A stretch of DNA of 64,000 bases from Thecamonas trahens ATCC 50062 (taxonomy: Eukaryota > Apusozoa > Apusomonadida > Apusomonadidae): the NCBI RefSeq assembly GCF_000142905.1, contig NW_013657664.1, forward strand, positions 1,362 to 65,361. Direction: 5' to 3'. A program made the translations under genes and the position numbers. Below are positions 19,519 to 30,408 of this stretch, piece by piece. The stretch's first letter is position 1, and each line of letters opens with the position of its first letter. The notes under the pieces were generated by a model that did not search any database, was not told where the DNA came from, and was given only the letters and a program-made list of their open reading frames with translations.

Positions 19519-21740
19519 CACACATACATACACACACGCGCGCGCGTGCGCCCTCTCCCTTGGTGAGTCCATTGCCTCCAACTCGTCCATCCAATCTCAG
19601 CGGCGTACGTTCCCTCAGTGGTAGTGATGAACAAATAAGCATCATCGACAAATGCCTCAAGAAAAGGTATCGTCATCGGGAACACGGCCAGACCGCTCAC
19701 TCTACTCACTCCAACTCTCCATCCTAAACGTACCTGAAGCCTGCGCTTCTCCAGATTCTGCTGCATGCCGACCTGGAAGAGCCGGTCAAAGACCTTGACG
19801 TCGCGGGCCATCTTGCGCGAGCGGGCATTGATGGCCGGCTGAAAGGTGGCAGCGTCCGACTCGTCGTCCGAGCCGGCGTCGGGGGCGGCGGCAGCGCGGG
19901 CCTCGTTGTAGCGGGCGCGCGAGTACGCAAGCCGGTTGCACACCTCGGCCGTCGACCGGTACTGGTTGGGGTCGACCAGTGCCCGCGACTTGTTGTTGAT
20001 CCGCGGTGAGTACGAAAAGTCCGGCTCGGCCACCTGCTTCTTGCCGTAGTACGGCCGCGGCTCGTACCCCAGCTCGCGCACCGGGTCCTTGGTCTTGGGC
20101 GCCGCAGGCACACGTCGCTTGCTCTTGATCTGCGGCGAAAAGAAGCACTCCTCCAGCTCGCGCTCGGCCTTTTGCCGCGACGCGTTGAACTTGAGCGAGG
20201 CAAGCTTCTCCTCGCGCTTGCGCGCCTCCACCATCAGCCGCTTGAAGACCCATTGCTTGTTGTTGAGCGCCGTCACGTTGTTCTCCACAGGCAGCACGTG
20301 CCGCTCCTCACCGCACGAGCACGGCTTGTCCCACTCGCACAGGCAATACGTCCATGCATTCCGCAGCTCCATCGCACCCGTGTCCGGGTTCTCCATCAAG
20401 AACTGCCGCAGCCGCGGCGGCCGGTTTGTTTTGGCGTCCGCCTCCTTCGCCGCGCTGATCTTTGACTTGAGCTCGTTCTTGCGCGCCCGCCGGTGCTTCT
20501 CGTACCCGCGGAGCCGCGACCCAAACGACGACTCCCAGTCGCGCAGCGTCCGCGGCTTGGCCGACTCGTACTTGTCCACCCACTTGTACCCGGCCTCCTC
20601 TAGCAGCCGCTTGCGCTTCTCTTGGTGCTCCCGCAGCTGCCGCTGCTCGGCCAGCGCTGCTTTGCGCGCGCGCGCACGTTGCCGCTGCTTCGTCCGCGCC
20701 TGCCGCTCACGCATCCGCCGAAGGTGGTTCGTCTCCCACTCCTTGAGCGAGAATCCTTTGCGCTGCTTTGGCTTGGCCGCCTGCACCTCGTCAGACGTCA
20801 ACGGGTTGTACCCGAGCTCAGACTCGTCCTCGTTGAAAAAGACCTCCGACTCTTCAAACGACGTCGCAGAGTCGCCGATCCCCATCTCAGACTCGAGTGG
20901 AAAGTAGTACGACGACCCGTCGTCGCCGCCGTGTCCATCACCGCCGATCAGGCCCTGGATCGACTTGGTCAGATCCTGGATCATCGAGTCGGCCAGTCCG
21001 GCGTCTGCGTACCCTTGGCCCATCAGAATGTCCTTGTTGAGCGCCTCGTGCACCCGCGCCATCACCTCCTCCACCTTGGCGTTTGTCGTCACGTACTCGG
21101 CCTCCGACGCAGACTCCCACGTCGCGTACCCGCCGCCAACTCCGCTGGCGCCCGCGGCCCGGCTGGAGCCGCCGCCGCCGCCGCCACCGCCACCCATCTG
21201 CCCGACTTCAAACGGCTCGTCCTGCACTGAGTAGTCGTTCTCCGAGAGAAGAGCAGAGCCCGAGCCCGAAGACAGCCGGAACGCGTCCGTCGCCATCAAG
21301 TCCATCGACAGGTTGGTCGTTCGCGTCTCCTCCAGCGCCCGGTTTGCCCCAGGCTCGGGGCTCGTCATAGCTGCCTCTGCATACGCCTCGTCGTCGTCTT
21401 CGTCGTCGTCCGAGTCCAGGTCGGCCGCCTCCACCTTTGCCGGCTCCGGCACCGCAGCGGCTTCGACCTCGGGTTCAACCACAGGCTCGGCCTCGTCGGC
21501 ATCAACATCTGCGTCGGCATCAACATCCGCGTCGGCATCAACATCCGCGTCGGCGTCCGCATCGGCGTCGGCGTCAGCGTCAGCATCGGCGTCGGCATCG
21601 ACATCGGCATCGGCATCGGCGTCGGCGTCAGCGTCGGCGTCGGCATCAGCGTCGACGCCGACAAACTCCTCGACCTCATCCTTGCCCTTGTCTGCCTCAC
21701 CCAGGCCCGGCTCCATTGCTGCTTGTCCGTCGTCGGCCAT
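19120..21740 (-). CDS. uncharacterised protein with (Asp-Ala)n repeat
   Basis: I do not recognise this protein (786 aa). Exon 1 runs 21740-19734. The intron at 19733-19474 (donor GTACGT, acceptor TTTAG, 260 nt) contains a long TG repeat on the coding strand. Exon 2 runs 19473-19120 and joins as [19 protein letters not shown]. The N-terminal 90 residues are an imperfect (Asp-Ala)n repeat. The middle is highly basic with helical KR-rich stretches ([32 protein letters not shown]) and a Cys cluster [13 protein letters not shown]. Three related motifs recur: [20 protein letters not shown] and FQPAINARS. Such F-x-P-x-I-N repeats are seen in long protist proteins of unknown role. Function unknown. 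Confidence 0.75.
19478..19540. repeat. (CA)n microsatellite in intron
   Basis: A (CA)n run of about 30 bases, then mixed CA/TACA and CG repeats, lying next to the 3' splice site of the preceding entry's intron. On the coding strand it reads (TG)n directly before TTTAG. Confidence 0.9.
21503..21660. repeat. hexanucleotide coding repeat for Asp-Ala
   Basis: Imperfect six-base repeat (GCGTCG/GCATCG on the + strand) that encodes the alternating Asp-Ala tract on the minus strand, with occasional Val. Codon variation between units shows it is not newly expanded. Confidence 0.85.
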
Positions 21741-22566
21741 TGTCAGAAGAAACTGCAATTCACAAAAACTCTAGCAAGTGAGTATGTGCCAAGACAATGG
21801 GACGTTCGCCCGCCCGCCACGGTTCGCCAGCCCGCCACGGTTCGCCCGCCCGTCACTCGCCGCCATCGTGTCATTTGCCCTCGCCAACGATTATTCGTTG
21901 AAAAAAACTGAAGCCAACGGCTGGCCACAGCTCGCAGCACTAGGGGGGTAGGCAGGGGGGCTAGGGGGCTATACATTGGTGTAGGAATTGAGAACAGAGA
22001 AAGAGGGTATGGCCCGGCTCGTGGAGAACCAGTATGCGTGGGTACGGGGGTGCAGGATGAAAGTATGCCTCTTCCTGCAGCTCCCCCCACCCACCCACAC
22101 ACCCACAAATACACGTCGCGATCATCGCCGCTTCACCAAGTCAACCAAGACAACCGCCGCCCCCCCCCCCTCCCCCCTCCCCCTCCCCCCTCCCCACCCC
22201 TTCCCCTCCCCTCCTCCTCCCCCTCCCCCCTACCCTCGTCCAACCACCCGCAACTAAAAAACATTTCAGTCCAAATACACACAAACAACGTCACTACGGT
22301 ACGTACTTCTGTGGCCGAGCGAGGTGTCGTCCCCCGCGGTCAGCCTCGCCCCGCAAAGCTGCCGGCTGCCGGCTGCCGGCTGCCGCTCGGTGGCTCGTTG
22401 GCTGCCGCATGCAACAACAGCCTCTGCGCTCCGGCCAGTCCAGCCACAAACAAGCCTAGCAGCTCATTTGGACACAGCGTTGGGCTGGTCAACGCAGCAC
22501 CTCTAACCCTGCGACACAGCTTCACACCTTGGTTGGTAAGCGCAACAGGGATGAAATATCAACGCG
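21741..22566. other. divergent intergenic region with tandem and C-rich tracts
   Basis: About 825 bp between two divergent genes. It holds three copies of an 18-bp unit (GTTCGCCCGCCCGCCACG-like) at about 21804-21857, a C-rich low-complexity tract at about 22150-22235, and a short GCCGGCT repeat near 22360-22384. A GTACGT donor-like site at about 22300 could belong to a 5' exon of the threonine aldolase gene, but I cannot support one. Confidence 0.55.
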
Positions 22567-23787
22567 ATGGGACACAAGGTGCCCACCACCTTGTCAAGTG
22601 ATGGCCTGCCCCCGGTCAGGGGCACTTGCACCGACGACGACAACAATGACGACGACGACGACGTCGACACCTGGGGCTCGGCCATACCCGACTCTGAGCG
22701 ACCAAGGATGTACAGTGGCAGCAAAGACACAGGGAAGACAAGCATTGACCTTCGGTCGGATACAGTGACCCGGCCAAGTGCAGCAATGCGTGAGGCCATG
22801 GCAGCGGCGGTTGTCGGCGACGATGTGTGGGGCGACGACCCAACGGTGGTGGAGCTCGAGTCGATGGCAAGCGATGTGCTGGGCAAGGAGGCTGCGCTGT
22901 ACTTTCCCTCGGGCACCATGGCCAACTTGACGGCTGTTATGGTTCATTGCAAGGAGCGGATGTCCGAAATCATCATGGGCGACGAGTGCCATGTCCACAT
23001 CTACGAGAACGGCGGCTATGCGGCTGTCGCCAACACGCCCATCAGGATCGTGCCCACCTCGGACGATGGCACTCTGCCGCTGGATGCTATCGAAGCCCTC
23101 GTCCGCCCGGTCAACGATCACTTTCCCACCTCGCGCTTGCTGCTGCTGGAGAACACCCACAACCGCAAAGGCGGTCGTGTCCTGCCCAAGCAGTACATGG
23201 ACGACGCCTGCGTCCTCGCCTCCAAGCACAACCTCAAGGTCCATCTCGACGGCGCCCGCCTCGCCAACGCCGCTGTCGCGCTCGGCACAACCATCGCAGA
23301 TCTGGCTGCTCCCGTCGACTCGGTCTCGCTCTGCCTCTCCAAGGGCCTTGGCGCCCCGGTCGGCTCTGTTCTCGCCGGCTCGGTCGAGTTTATCGCCACC
23401 GCACGCCGGGTCCGCAAGATGCTTGGCGGTGGGATGCGCCAGGTCGGTGTCCTTGCTGCCGCTGGCCTCCTCGCTCTCGACAATGTCGATCGCCTCCAGG
23501 ACGACCACGCCAACGCTGCCGTTCTCGCCGCCGGCCTCGACAAGCTCCCGGGCATCGACGTCGACGTAGTCGAGACCAACATCGTGTTCTTCACCCTCGA
23601 CGCTGCCGCCTTTGGCGCCACTGCAGAGGCCATCGTCGATACACTCCGCGACGACTACGGCATCCTCATTGCAGGCGGCGGGTCCCGAGTTCGGCTCGTC
23701 ACCCACCTCGACGTCTCGGCCGACGACGTGGCCAAGGTCATCGACGCCTTTGGTGCCGTCCACGCCGCAGCGCACGCCAGCGTCTGA
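22567..23787 (+). CDS. GLY1: low-specificity L-threonine aldolase
   Basis: PLP enzyme that cleaves L-threonine or allo-threonine to glycine and acetaldehyde. It is 406 aa from ATG 22567; an inner ATG at 22708 (MYSGSKDTG) would remove an acidic leader (DDDNNDDDDD). Family motifs are present in order: IDLRSDTVTRPS near the core start, VGDDVWGDDPTV, FPSGTMANLTA, ENTHNRKGG, LDGARLANAAVALG, and the PLP-lysine segment SLCLSKGLGAPVGS. GGGMRQVGVLAAAG and the C-terminal small domain follow. Length after the acidic leader matches the roughly 350-aa family. It ends 7 bp from the convergent glycosyltransferase gene. Confidence 0.94.
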   Translation: MGHKVPTTLSSDGLPPVRGTCTDDDNNDDDDDVDTWGSAIPDSERPRMYSGSKDTGKTSIDLRSDTVTRPSAAMREAMAAAVVGDDVWGDDPTVVELESMASDVLGKEAALYFPSGTMANLTAVMVHCKERMSEIIMGDECHVHIYENGGYAAVANTPIRIVPTSDDGTLPLDAIEALVRPVNDHFPTSRLLLLENTHNRKGGRVLPKQYMDDACVLASKHNLKVHLDGARLANAAVALGTTIADLAAPVDSVSLCLSKGLGAPVGSVLAGSVEFIATARRVRKMLGGGMRQVGVLAAAGLLALDNVDRLQDDHANAAVLAAGLDKLPGIDVDVVETNIVFFTLDAAAFGATAEAIVDTLRDDYGILIAGGGSRVRLVTHLDVSADDVAKVIDAFGAVHAAAHASV

Positions 23788-23794
23788 CCTCCGC

Positions 23795-25138
23795 TCACAC
23801 CACATGAAAGTAGTCGACGCCATCCACGTAGCCACTCGCCGCCAGAGCTGCCTCAAACGTGCCCTGAGTCCGGTCAAGTGCCACCGCAGCTACAAACGGC
23901 GGGCGGAGGTCAGCAACCGCCACAATCGGGATCTCGCGGCGGAGCTGCCGCTTCATCTTGATACAGACCGTGATGGGTCCGTCGTCATCGACGCCGCTTC
24001 CATCGCCATTGGACCTCTGCCCGTGCGCAGCTTGCCCGTCGAGCGCCCGCGGCTTCTTGCTCGGCAGAGGATTGCCTGCAGCCGCCGCCGCCGCCGCGGC
24101 CTTGCGCGCAGCCTTGCGCGCTTTGCGCGCCGAGCTCATCTTGTGCGCCGGAACCACGACGGGGACGAGGACCGTGTCGGGATACGTGCCTACGCTGAGC
24201 TTGGCCGGATCGATGTCGGCAAAGCAAGTGACTCTAGCCTTGGCCTCGTCGCTCAGCGCGCGGAAAAAGGCCTTGGCGTCCTTGCCCGCACCCCAGATGG
24301 CAAACGCAGCCCACGGCTGGGCCGGGAGCGTGGCCGGGCGCGCCGCTCCCGCCTCACCCCCGATGCCCAGGACTTGCTGCTCAAAGGCCTCGACACGGAT
24401 CTTCCTCAGCAGTGCCTGCGGCACCTTCCATGACAGCGATCCGGCCGAGTAGGTGTACACGAGGGCGACAGCGTCGAGGCGAGCAAGGACGCCACCACGG
24501 CACACCCACGTGAGCAGAAACTTAAAGTCTTCCGCGAGCCCCGCAGCCTCGTACCCACCAATCCAGGCAAACGAGGCCCGTGGAAGGAACCACGTCGGCT
24601 GAATGAGGGTGCACTCGCGGAACCGATGCGTGACGAGCTGGTCCTGGCTGAGTGAGTTGGCCCACGCTGCGTACCGCGGGGTCGATCCCGGCGGGTCACG
24701 CACAAACCGCGAGCCCACAAGAACATGGTCGCACCCACTCTCGGCTCTTTTGGCAAAGTACGTCTCCAGCGAGCCGGCGATCCGGCAAGGGAGCATGACA
24801 TCGTCAGAGTCAAGCCAGCAGAGAAAGTCGCCCGAGGCCAGCGCGGCCACCGCATTTCGCGCCGCACCGATCGACGGCGCGCCATCATCACTCTGGCTCC
24901 GCGAGCCGATGACTACCGATATCCCTTGCGGAGCATTGCTAGCATACTCGGCAATGATGCCAAGTGTCACGCCATCATCATCAGAGCCATCATCATACAG
25001 ACACACCTCGAGAGGACGGTGGCTCGACTCGGCTATGGATGCGAGGCACGGCTTGAGAAGCTCGCCCGTGTTCTTGCACGGGATTAGGACGCTCACAAGC
25101 ACGCCATGCATACTGCTCCCTCCCTCCCCCTTAGACAT
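23795..25138 (-). CDS. B3GNTL1: GT2 glycosyltransferase, B3GNTL1-like
   Basis: Predicted GT-A fold glycosyltransferase of family 2, 447 aa, ATG at 25138. It has an N-terminal VSVLIPCKNTGELL, the nucleotide-binding LYDDGSDDD, GAARNAVAALASGDFLCWLDSDD (central DxD) and later YEAAGLAEDFKFLLTWV. The C-terminal module begins FAIWGAGKDAKAFFRAL and continues CFADIDPAKL, the same nucleotide-binding-like extension found in animal B3GNTL1. A low-complexity Lys/Arg/Ala insert (RKARKAARKAAAAAAAA) interrupts that module. No signal anchor is visible, so it is probably cytosolic. The acceptor is unknown. Confidence 0.85.
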   Translation of the reverse strand: MSKGEGGSSMHGVLVSVLIPCKNTGELLKPCLASIAESSHRPLEVCLYDDGSDDDGVTLGIIAEYASNAPQGISVVIGSRSQSDDGAPSIGAARNAVAALASGDFLCWLDSDDVMLPCRIAGSLETYFAKRAESGCDHVLVGSRFVRDPPGSTPRYAAWANSLSQDQLVTHRFRECTLIQPTWFLPRASFAWIGGYEAAGLAEDFKFLLTWVCRGGVLARLDAVALVYTYSAGSLSWKVPQALLRKIRVEAFEQQVLGIGGEAGAARPATLPAQPWAAFAIWGAGKDAKAFFRALSDEAKARVTCFADIDPAKLSVGTYPDTVLVPVVVPAHKMSSARKARKAARKAAAAAAAAGNPLPSKKPRALDGQAAHGQRSNGDGSGVDDDGPITVCIKMKRQLRREIPIVAVADLRPPFVAAVALDRTQGTFEAALAASGYVDGVDYFHVV

Positions 25139-25657
25139 GGCCGCTTATCCCTCTGCTCTGCACCTAGCCGACCTTGTCGCGTCGACTGTGTCGAGTGGGT
25201 GCCTCTCTCGCCAATGCCGACGCAAACACGTCGGCATGCCGACCTCCGCCGACGAGCCCTTCCCGCACATATCCAAACCCACAGACGGGATCCTGTAAAG
25301 CATCGCGCAAGCAAGAGCTTTGCGTATTGTACGCTGTGCCGATCGATCTCACAATCGGCCGAACCAGCTCCCGAGTGGAGTCAACTCATGCATGATCGGC
25401 CCGTCTATCGGGGAGCGACTCTGACCAGCGATGCATGGTCCACAGACTACCCCGCCTCGCCTTTACTATTGCCTCGAAAGCATCCCTCAACAGTCTCATC
25501 ATGCAGCTCGCCAACACTGATATCGGCCAGTCGGTCGCGCGGCCGAGTGGCGCATACCGTCGGCCGTCGGCCGTCGCTCCCCCTCCCCCCCCACCCCCGA
25601 CCCCTTTTCAACCTCACTCTGGCACAACACTCGACTCTGTTGGGGAAAAAAGCAGAC
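25139..25657. other. divergent intergenic region
   Basis: About 520 bp between the B3GNTL1-like and Eaf6 genes. It ends in a C-rich tract near 25577-25607, just upstream of the Eaf6 ATG. No RNA gene or conserved ORF was seen. Confidence 0.5.
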
Positions 25658-26035
25658 ATGAGCTCTGAAGAGGTTGTTGTGGAGGAGCCTGTGCTGTCTG
25701 AGGACCTGAAGAGGCTGCTGACAAGGAAGCAGGAGCTCGAGTCGGAGCTGGTCAACGTGGAGCGGAGGATCTATCGACTGGAGGAGAACTACCTCCAGGA
25801 TACGGCGGCTCTGGGCAACATCGTCAAGGGATGGGCCGGGTACTTGTCGTCAAGGTCGTTGGATCAGATCAAGCAAGTCACTCGCAAAGTCAAGGACTCG
25901 GAGCGTCTCTTTACCTTTTCGTCCACGTCGGGTCTGGCAAACAACTCGGCAGAGCCAGACGACTATGATGACGAGCCGCGCCGGAAGCGCAGAAAGCACA
26001 AACGGAAGTCTGCAGCTAACGGGGACTGGAACTGA
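25658..26035 (+). CDS. EAF6: Eaf6/MEAF6, histone acetyltransferase complex subunit
   Basis: Small coiled-coil subunit shared by NuA4/MYST acetyltransferase complexes. It is 125 aa from the first suitable ATG at 25658 (MSSEEVVVEEP). The diagnostic core is LLTRKQELESELVNVERRIY, LEENYLQDTAALGNIVKGW and YLSSRSLDQI, followed by a DSERLFTFSS block, matching yeast Eaf6 and human MEAF6 in order and spacing. The tail is basic (RRKRRKHKRKS), consistent with a nuclear protein. A longer frame upstream of 25658 is a Pro-rich artefact of C-rich DNA. Confidence 0.93.
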   Translation: MSSEEVVVEEPVLSEDLKRLLTRKQELESELVNVERRIYRLEENYLQDTAALGNIVKGWAGYLSSRSLDQIKQVTRKVKDSERLFTFSSTSGLANNSAEPDDYDDEPRRKRRKHKRKSAANGDWN

Positions 26036-26620
26036 TCGTCATCTCTGTCCTCAACCCGTGGAGCGAGCGAGGACTGGAGAGAGATGGGGGGGGGGGGGGG
26101 GGGCGACTTGCCGCCGCTGTTGATCGCCCTTGTGCTACTGTGCTGCTGGTCTTGGCGCCGACTCGGGCATCTACGTCGAGGTGCCTACGCCCACGCCCAC
26201 ACCCACGCCCACACCCACACCCAAAGTTCCAGAACGACTGCGAACTGTAACGCGTGCTGCGTCGCGGACTCGCTACTTTGGGTGAACCAGCGATGACGAT
26301 CGTCGCCGCCACTCTCGCGACCAACCTACTTGCACCTGCTTCTGCTTCTGCCTTTCCCAACAAACAACCTCCCCAGCAGAAGACATTCCCGGCTAATGAT
26401 CACAGACTCACTGCACCCTTAAACACCACACAACCACACTGCTCATCCTGGCCCTATCCATCTTGCCAGCCTGTCGAGTTGCCGCGCACGCGCAGCGCCC
26501 AAACACACCACCTCCACCCGCCACCCTCTCGGACTCGGGTCAGCCTCGGGTCAGCCTCGGGCCAGCCTACGGCGACGGCCATACTTGTCGCAGTCGTGAA
26601 AGAGGGGAACGTGTGGCGGT
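26036..26620. other. intergenic region with G18 run and CCCACAC repeat
   Basis: About 585 bp between two + strand genes. It contains an uninterrupted run of 18 G (26086-26103) and a CGCCCACAC-type tandem repeat at about 26187-26221. No gene was seen. Confidence 0.6.
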
Positions 26621-29600
26621 ATGAGTGGAGCTGGCAATGGGTCGCGAGCAGCAGCTGTTGTACGGGAATGGCGACAGGCGCCTATCCGTGCCACCTGCTG
26701 CAGCAACGTGACGTCGGGAGTAGCTGTCCGGGCCAAGCAGTTTGGTGCCGTGATGATTCGGGACGGACAGCTTGCCATGCGGACGCCGTTGAAGACTCTG
26801 CTCAAGGTGCTGCTGCTGTCTCTGCTGGTGGTCATGCTGTACACGGTACAATCGCTCATTCTGACCTTCACCACCGATGGCATCAATCTCAAGTCGGACG
26901 TTCTTGCCGACATTCCTCGTTGTCGCTCGCTGGACGGCACAGACTGCCACTCGATTGTGTATGCACCTGCCGATGACGTCGAGGTCAACCGCCTGGTCCG
27001 CCAGATGGCGTTCCGCAACAACCCGTCACTCTCGATGGCCCCGCCCGGTTCGCCGCCGGGCACCCCGGGCTACGACGTGCTCGGCCTGGCCGATCTGAAC
27101 AACATGACCCAGTTCCTGGCAACAACCACCTCGCGGCAATACGTGGCGGTTAACTTTTCGGTGGCACTGGCGCCGCCGCCGCCGCCGAGCAATGTCACCG
27201 CCAAGCGGGCCATGGACGTCTACGAGTACACGATCTTGTACAACGCCTCGGGCATCGCCACAACGCTCTTTGACGCCTCGGGCTACTACGACTACTCGCT
27301 CGAGGTACAGCGGCTTCTAGAAGAGACCATAGTGGCACGGTATGCGCCACTGCCGCCCGAAGCTGGCGACCTCGCCGCCTCGGTCCGCACCCGCAGCTAC
27401 ACGCCATCGCCGCTCTTCACCTACTCGGTGCGGCTGATGCGGTTTCCGATACCTGTGGCGGCGCTCAACATTGCCACTGCCCAGTACGCGCCGGACTTTC
27501 TGGCCACTTACGGCCTTTCGGGCCTGGTATTCTTTGCGCAAATTGCGTTCTTCATCCTCACCGCCAACATCATCCTCAACGAGCGCGACTCGTACACCCG
27601 TGACGGGCTCAAGATCATGGGCTTGAAAGACTCGGTGTACTTTGGCGGCATTTTCTTCAGCAACATGATCTTATGCCTGCTCGGCGCCGCCCTTGCCCTC
27701 GGAGTCGGCAAGATTGTGGGCATCCCCTACTTTGAGGCTTCAGCTGCCTTTGTGCTCCTCACCCTCTTGTGGGGCTTTCTGGCCATGGTTGCGTTTGCGC
27801 TGTTTGTGACGACGCTGGCCCGGAGCCGTGCGCTGGCCAACGTGGTGTTCATGGTGGTCATTCTGATGGGCGGCGGATGCGCCGGCCTCTTCTCGACCTT
27901 TCTCGCCTACCACGTCTTTGCGCTCGGTCCGTTCATTGTCACTATCTGCTCGCTCTTCCCGCCGTTCAACTTTTGCAAGGCCATGGCCGACGTCACCATG
28001 GCAGTCATGTACACGTTCGACTCGGAGACCCAGTCGTACGTCCAGTCGGGGCCGGGCTTTTCGTGGGCCAATCGCGACGATACGTTCTGGATCAGGGAAC
28101 GGTTTCCGCACCTGAACGAGCTGCCGAGCCCCGCTGACTCGCTCAACGCACTCTTCTTCAACGTGGTCATCTACCTTGTTCTCGGCTTTTACCTCGACGC
28201 CGTCCGGCCAGGCAAGTCCGGCTCGGCGCGGCCGTGGTACTTTCTCTGCACTCCGCGGTTCTACGGTTTCTACTCGGCGCCCGACGACACCACCGCCGGC
28301 TCGCACTTGCCGGCCATGAGTGACCGGCATGCGCTCTCGCTGGTGACCAAGCACATGCCGGATGATGTGGCGGCCGAGTTTATGTCGGTCCTCGTCTCGG
28401 CCTCGGCGCACACCAGCGATTCGATGCCGAGCGCGTCGGAGTCCCAGTGGGCGAGCTGCGCGTCGAGCGCTGGCGGACCCAACGCAGGCGAAGCGTACTT
28501 TGGCTCGCCCAAGGAGAGCGATAGCTTGCTTGCAGTGCCTGTGCGCGGGCATGGACGGGCGACGTACTCGTCGATAGCGCCCGTGGGCATGGGCGGCGTC
28601 TCGCCGCCGGCCGGCGCGTCGTTGGCGTCGTCCGAGGGCTCGATCAACGGCACTGCCGCGTTGTCGGAGCAGCAGGCTGAGTCGTTCGAGGACTCGTCGG
28701 CCTCGAGCGCGTCTGCGCCGTTTCTCGCCTGGCGATCCTCAGCGAGCTGGAGCGCCAGCGGCGAGAGCGACGGCGAGGGGCTCGCAGGCAGAGCTAATGT
28801 CGGAGGCGACCCTGGCGGCGAGATGGGCGGGGTGGACGGGCTGGACCCGGCGTCACGGGTGAGCGCGCTGCTGCAGAGGACGGCGGCGCAGAAGCTCTCG
28901 CTACGGCTGGTCGGCCTCACCAAGCTGTTTCACTCGCGGAGCGCGGGCCGCGACGGTGTGCTTGCGTTGGACCAGCTGACGCTCGGCGCGCGGGCAGGCG
29001 ACGTGCTCTGCCTGCTCGGCCACAACGGAGCGTCCAAGACGACGACGATCAACGTGCTGACCGGCCTACTCACGCCGACCGCCGGCGACGTGTTTGTGGA
29101 CGGCTACTCTGTTGTCCACCAGATCGACAGGGTGCGCGAGCGGCTGGGGTGTGTCTGGAGCACGACCTCGGGTGGGGCGAGTTGACGGTGGCGGAGCATC
29201 TGGCGTTTTTTGCGCGAATCAAAGGCGTACGTGAGTCGGAGATCCGCGATGCGGTCGACGAGTGCCTGGGCGCGGTCAATCTCGTCGGCGACGCAAACCG
29301 GCAGGTCAAGGGCCTGTCGGGTGGGACGCGAAGGAGGCTGTCTGTGGTGGCGGCGACGCTCGGCTCGCCGTCGGTTCTTGTCTTTGACGAGCCGACCAAC
29401 GGAATGGACGTCCACAACCGGCGGCTGGTGTGGGAGCTTGTGCACTCGCTGGCGCTATCGGGCCGGACCGTGGTCCTCACCACCAACGACATGGAAGAGG
29501 CGAACCAGCTGGGGACCAAGATCGCAGTCATGAGCTCGGGGCGGATCCGGGCCGTCGACTCGACCCAGGCACTGAAGCGCCGGTTCGGCGGCGGGTACAA

Positions 29601-30345
29601 GGTGACGCTGGTGCCACAGCCTCAGCCCGTCGACGAGCTGACCGGCCTCATCCCGCAGCTGCTGCCGTCGGCGCGGGTCATGGCCGGCGGCGGAAGCGGG
29701 CGAGCGATGGTGGTGTCGCTGGCGGCGGCGGCGGCGCCGGAGCTAGGCGCTTTCTTCCGGTACATGGAGCGGGTGGCAGGCGGAGCGGTGGTGGCCGACT
29801 GGGCGGTGGAAAAGACCGGGATGGAGGACGTGTTCCTGGCCATCATGGGCTCTGTCGGGCACGACGACGCGTTCTCGGGCTACGGCGCACCGTCGCGGAT
29901 CGAGGCGCTCGCCCGAGACCAGCGGCAGCATGCGGTCTCGCTGGCGGTGGCGTTCGAGTCGGAGCCGGCACCGCTCGGCTCGATCCCGATCACCAGCACC
30001 ACAACGCTGGCGCAGCTGCGGTCGCTCATCGGCCAGCTGCTGGACAACGCGCCGCTGGCGTATGCATTCCTCGGCCCGGGATCGGGCGTGCCGCTGACCG
30101 AGGCGCAGGAGCACGTGACGCTGGCGGTCGACATGGCGCCACTGGCGGTCATCCGCAACACCGAACTCGAGCAGCGGCGCCGCGAGGGCCAACTGTCGCT
30201 AGCGGAGGAGCTCGCCTTTGAGCGCGAGCGAGTCGGCGTCCTCTCGCAGCGCGTCACCGCCCTCCAGTCGCAGCTGGCCGAGGCCAAGGCTGCCGCAGCC
30301 GAGGCGCAAGCCGCGCAGCCGGCGAGCTCGTCCTGGTTCTGGTGA
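26621..30345 (+). CDS. half-size ABCA-type transporter with altered ATPase motifs; one-base frameshift
   Basis: ABCA-subfamily half transporter: TM1 (about 60-82), a large lumenal/extracellular domain, a TM cluster (about 298-530), a Ser-rich linker, one nucleotide-binding domain and a coiled-coil tail ending SSSWFW. Near 29146-29149 (GGGG) the frame breaks between RERLG and CLEHDLGWGELTV. One extra G restores GVCLEHDLGWGELTVAEHL, giving 1241 aa. The signature LSGGTRRRLSVV and Walker B VLVFDEPTNGMD are intact. Three catalytic positions are not canonical: Walker A reads GHNGASKTTT (Ser for the last Gly), the Q-loop has Glu (CLEHD for CPQHD), and the H-loop has Asn (TTNDMEEA). ATP hydrolysis may be weak or absent. 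Most ABCA proteins are full-size. Confidence 0.88.
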
Positions 30346-30408
30346 GCAGAGCAGCTTGCAGCCGTCTGCACACGCCTGTGCTGAGCGTTGTTATTTCGGC
30401 CCGAGGTA

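Noticed and set aside
22594-23877. 427-aa open frame antisense to threonine aldolase
   Set aside because: Mirror frame of a highly conserved gene; no recognisable protein.
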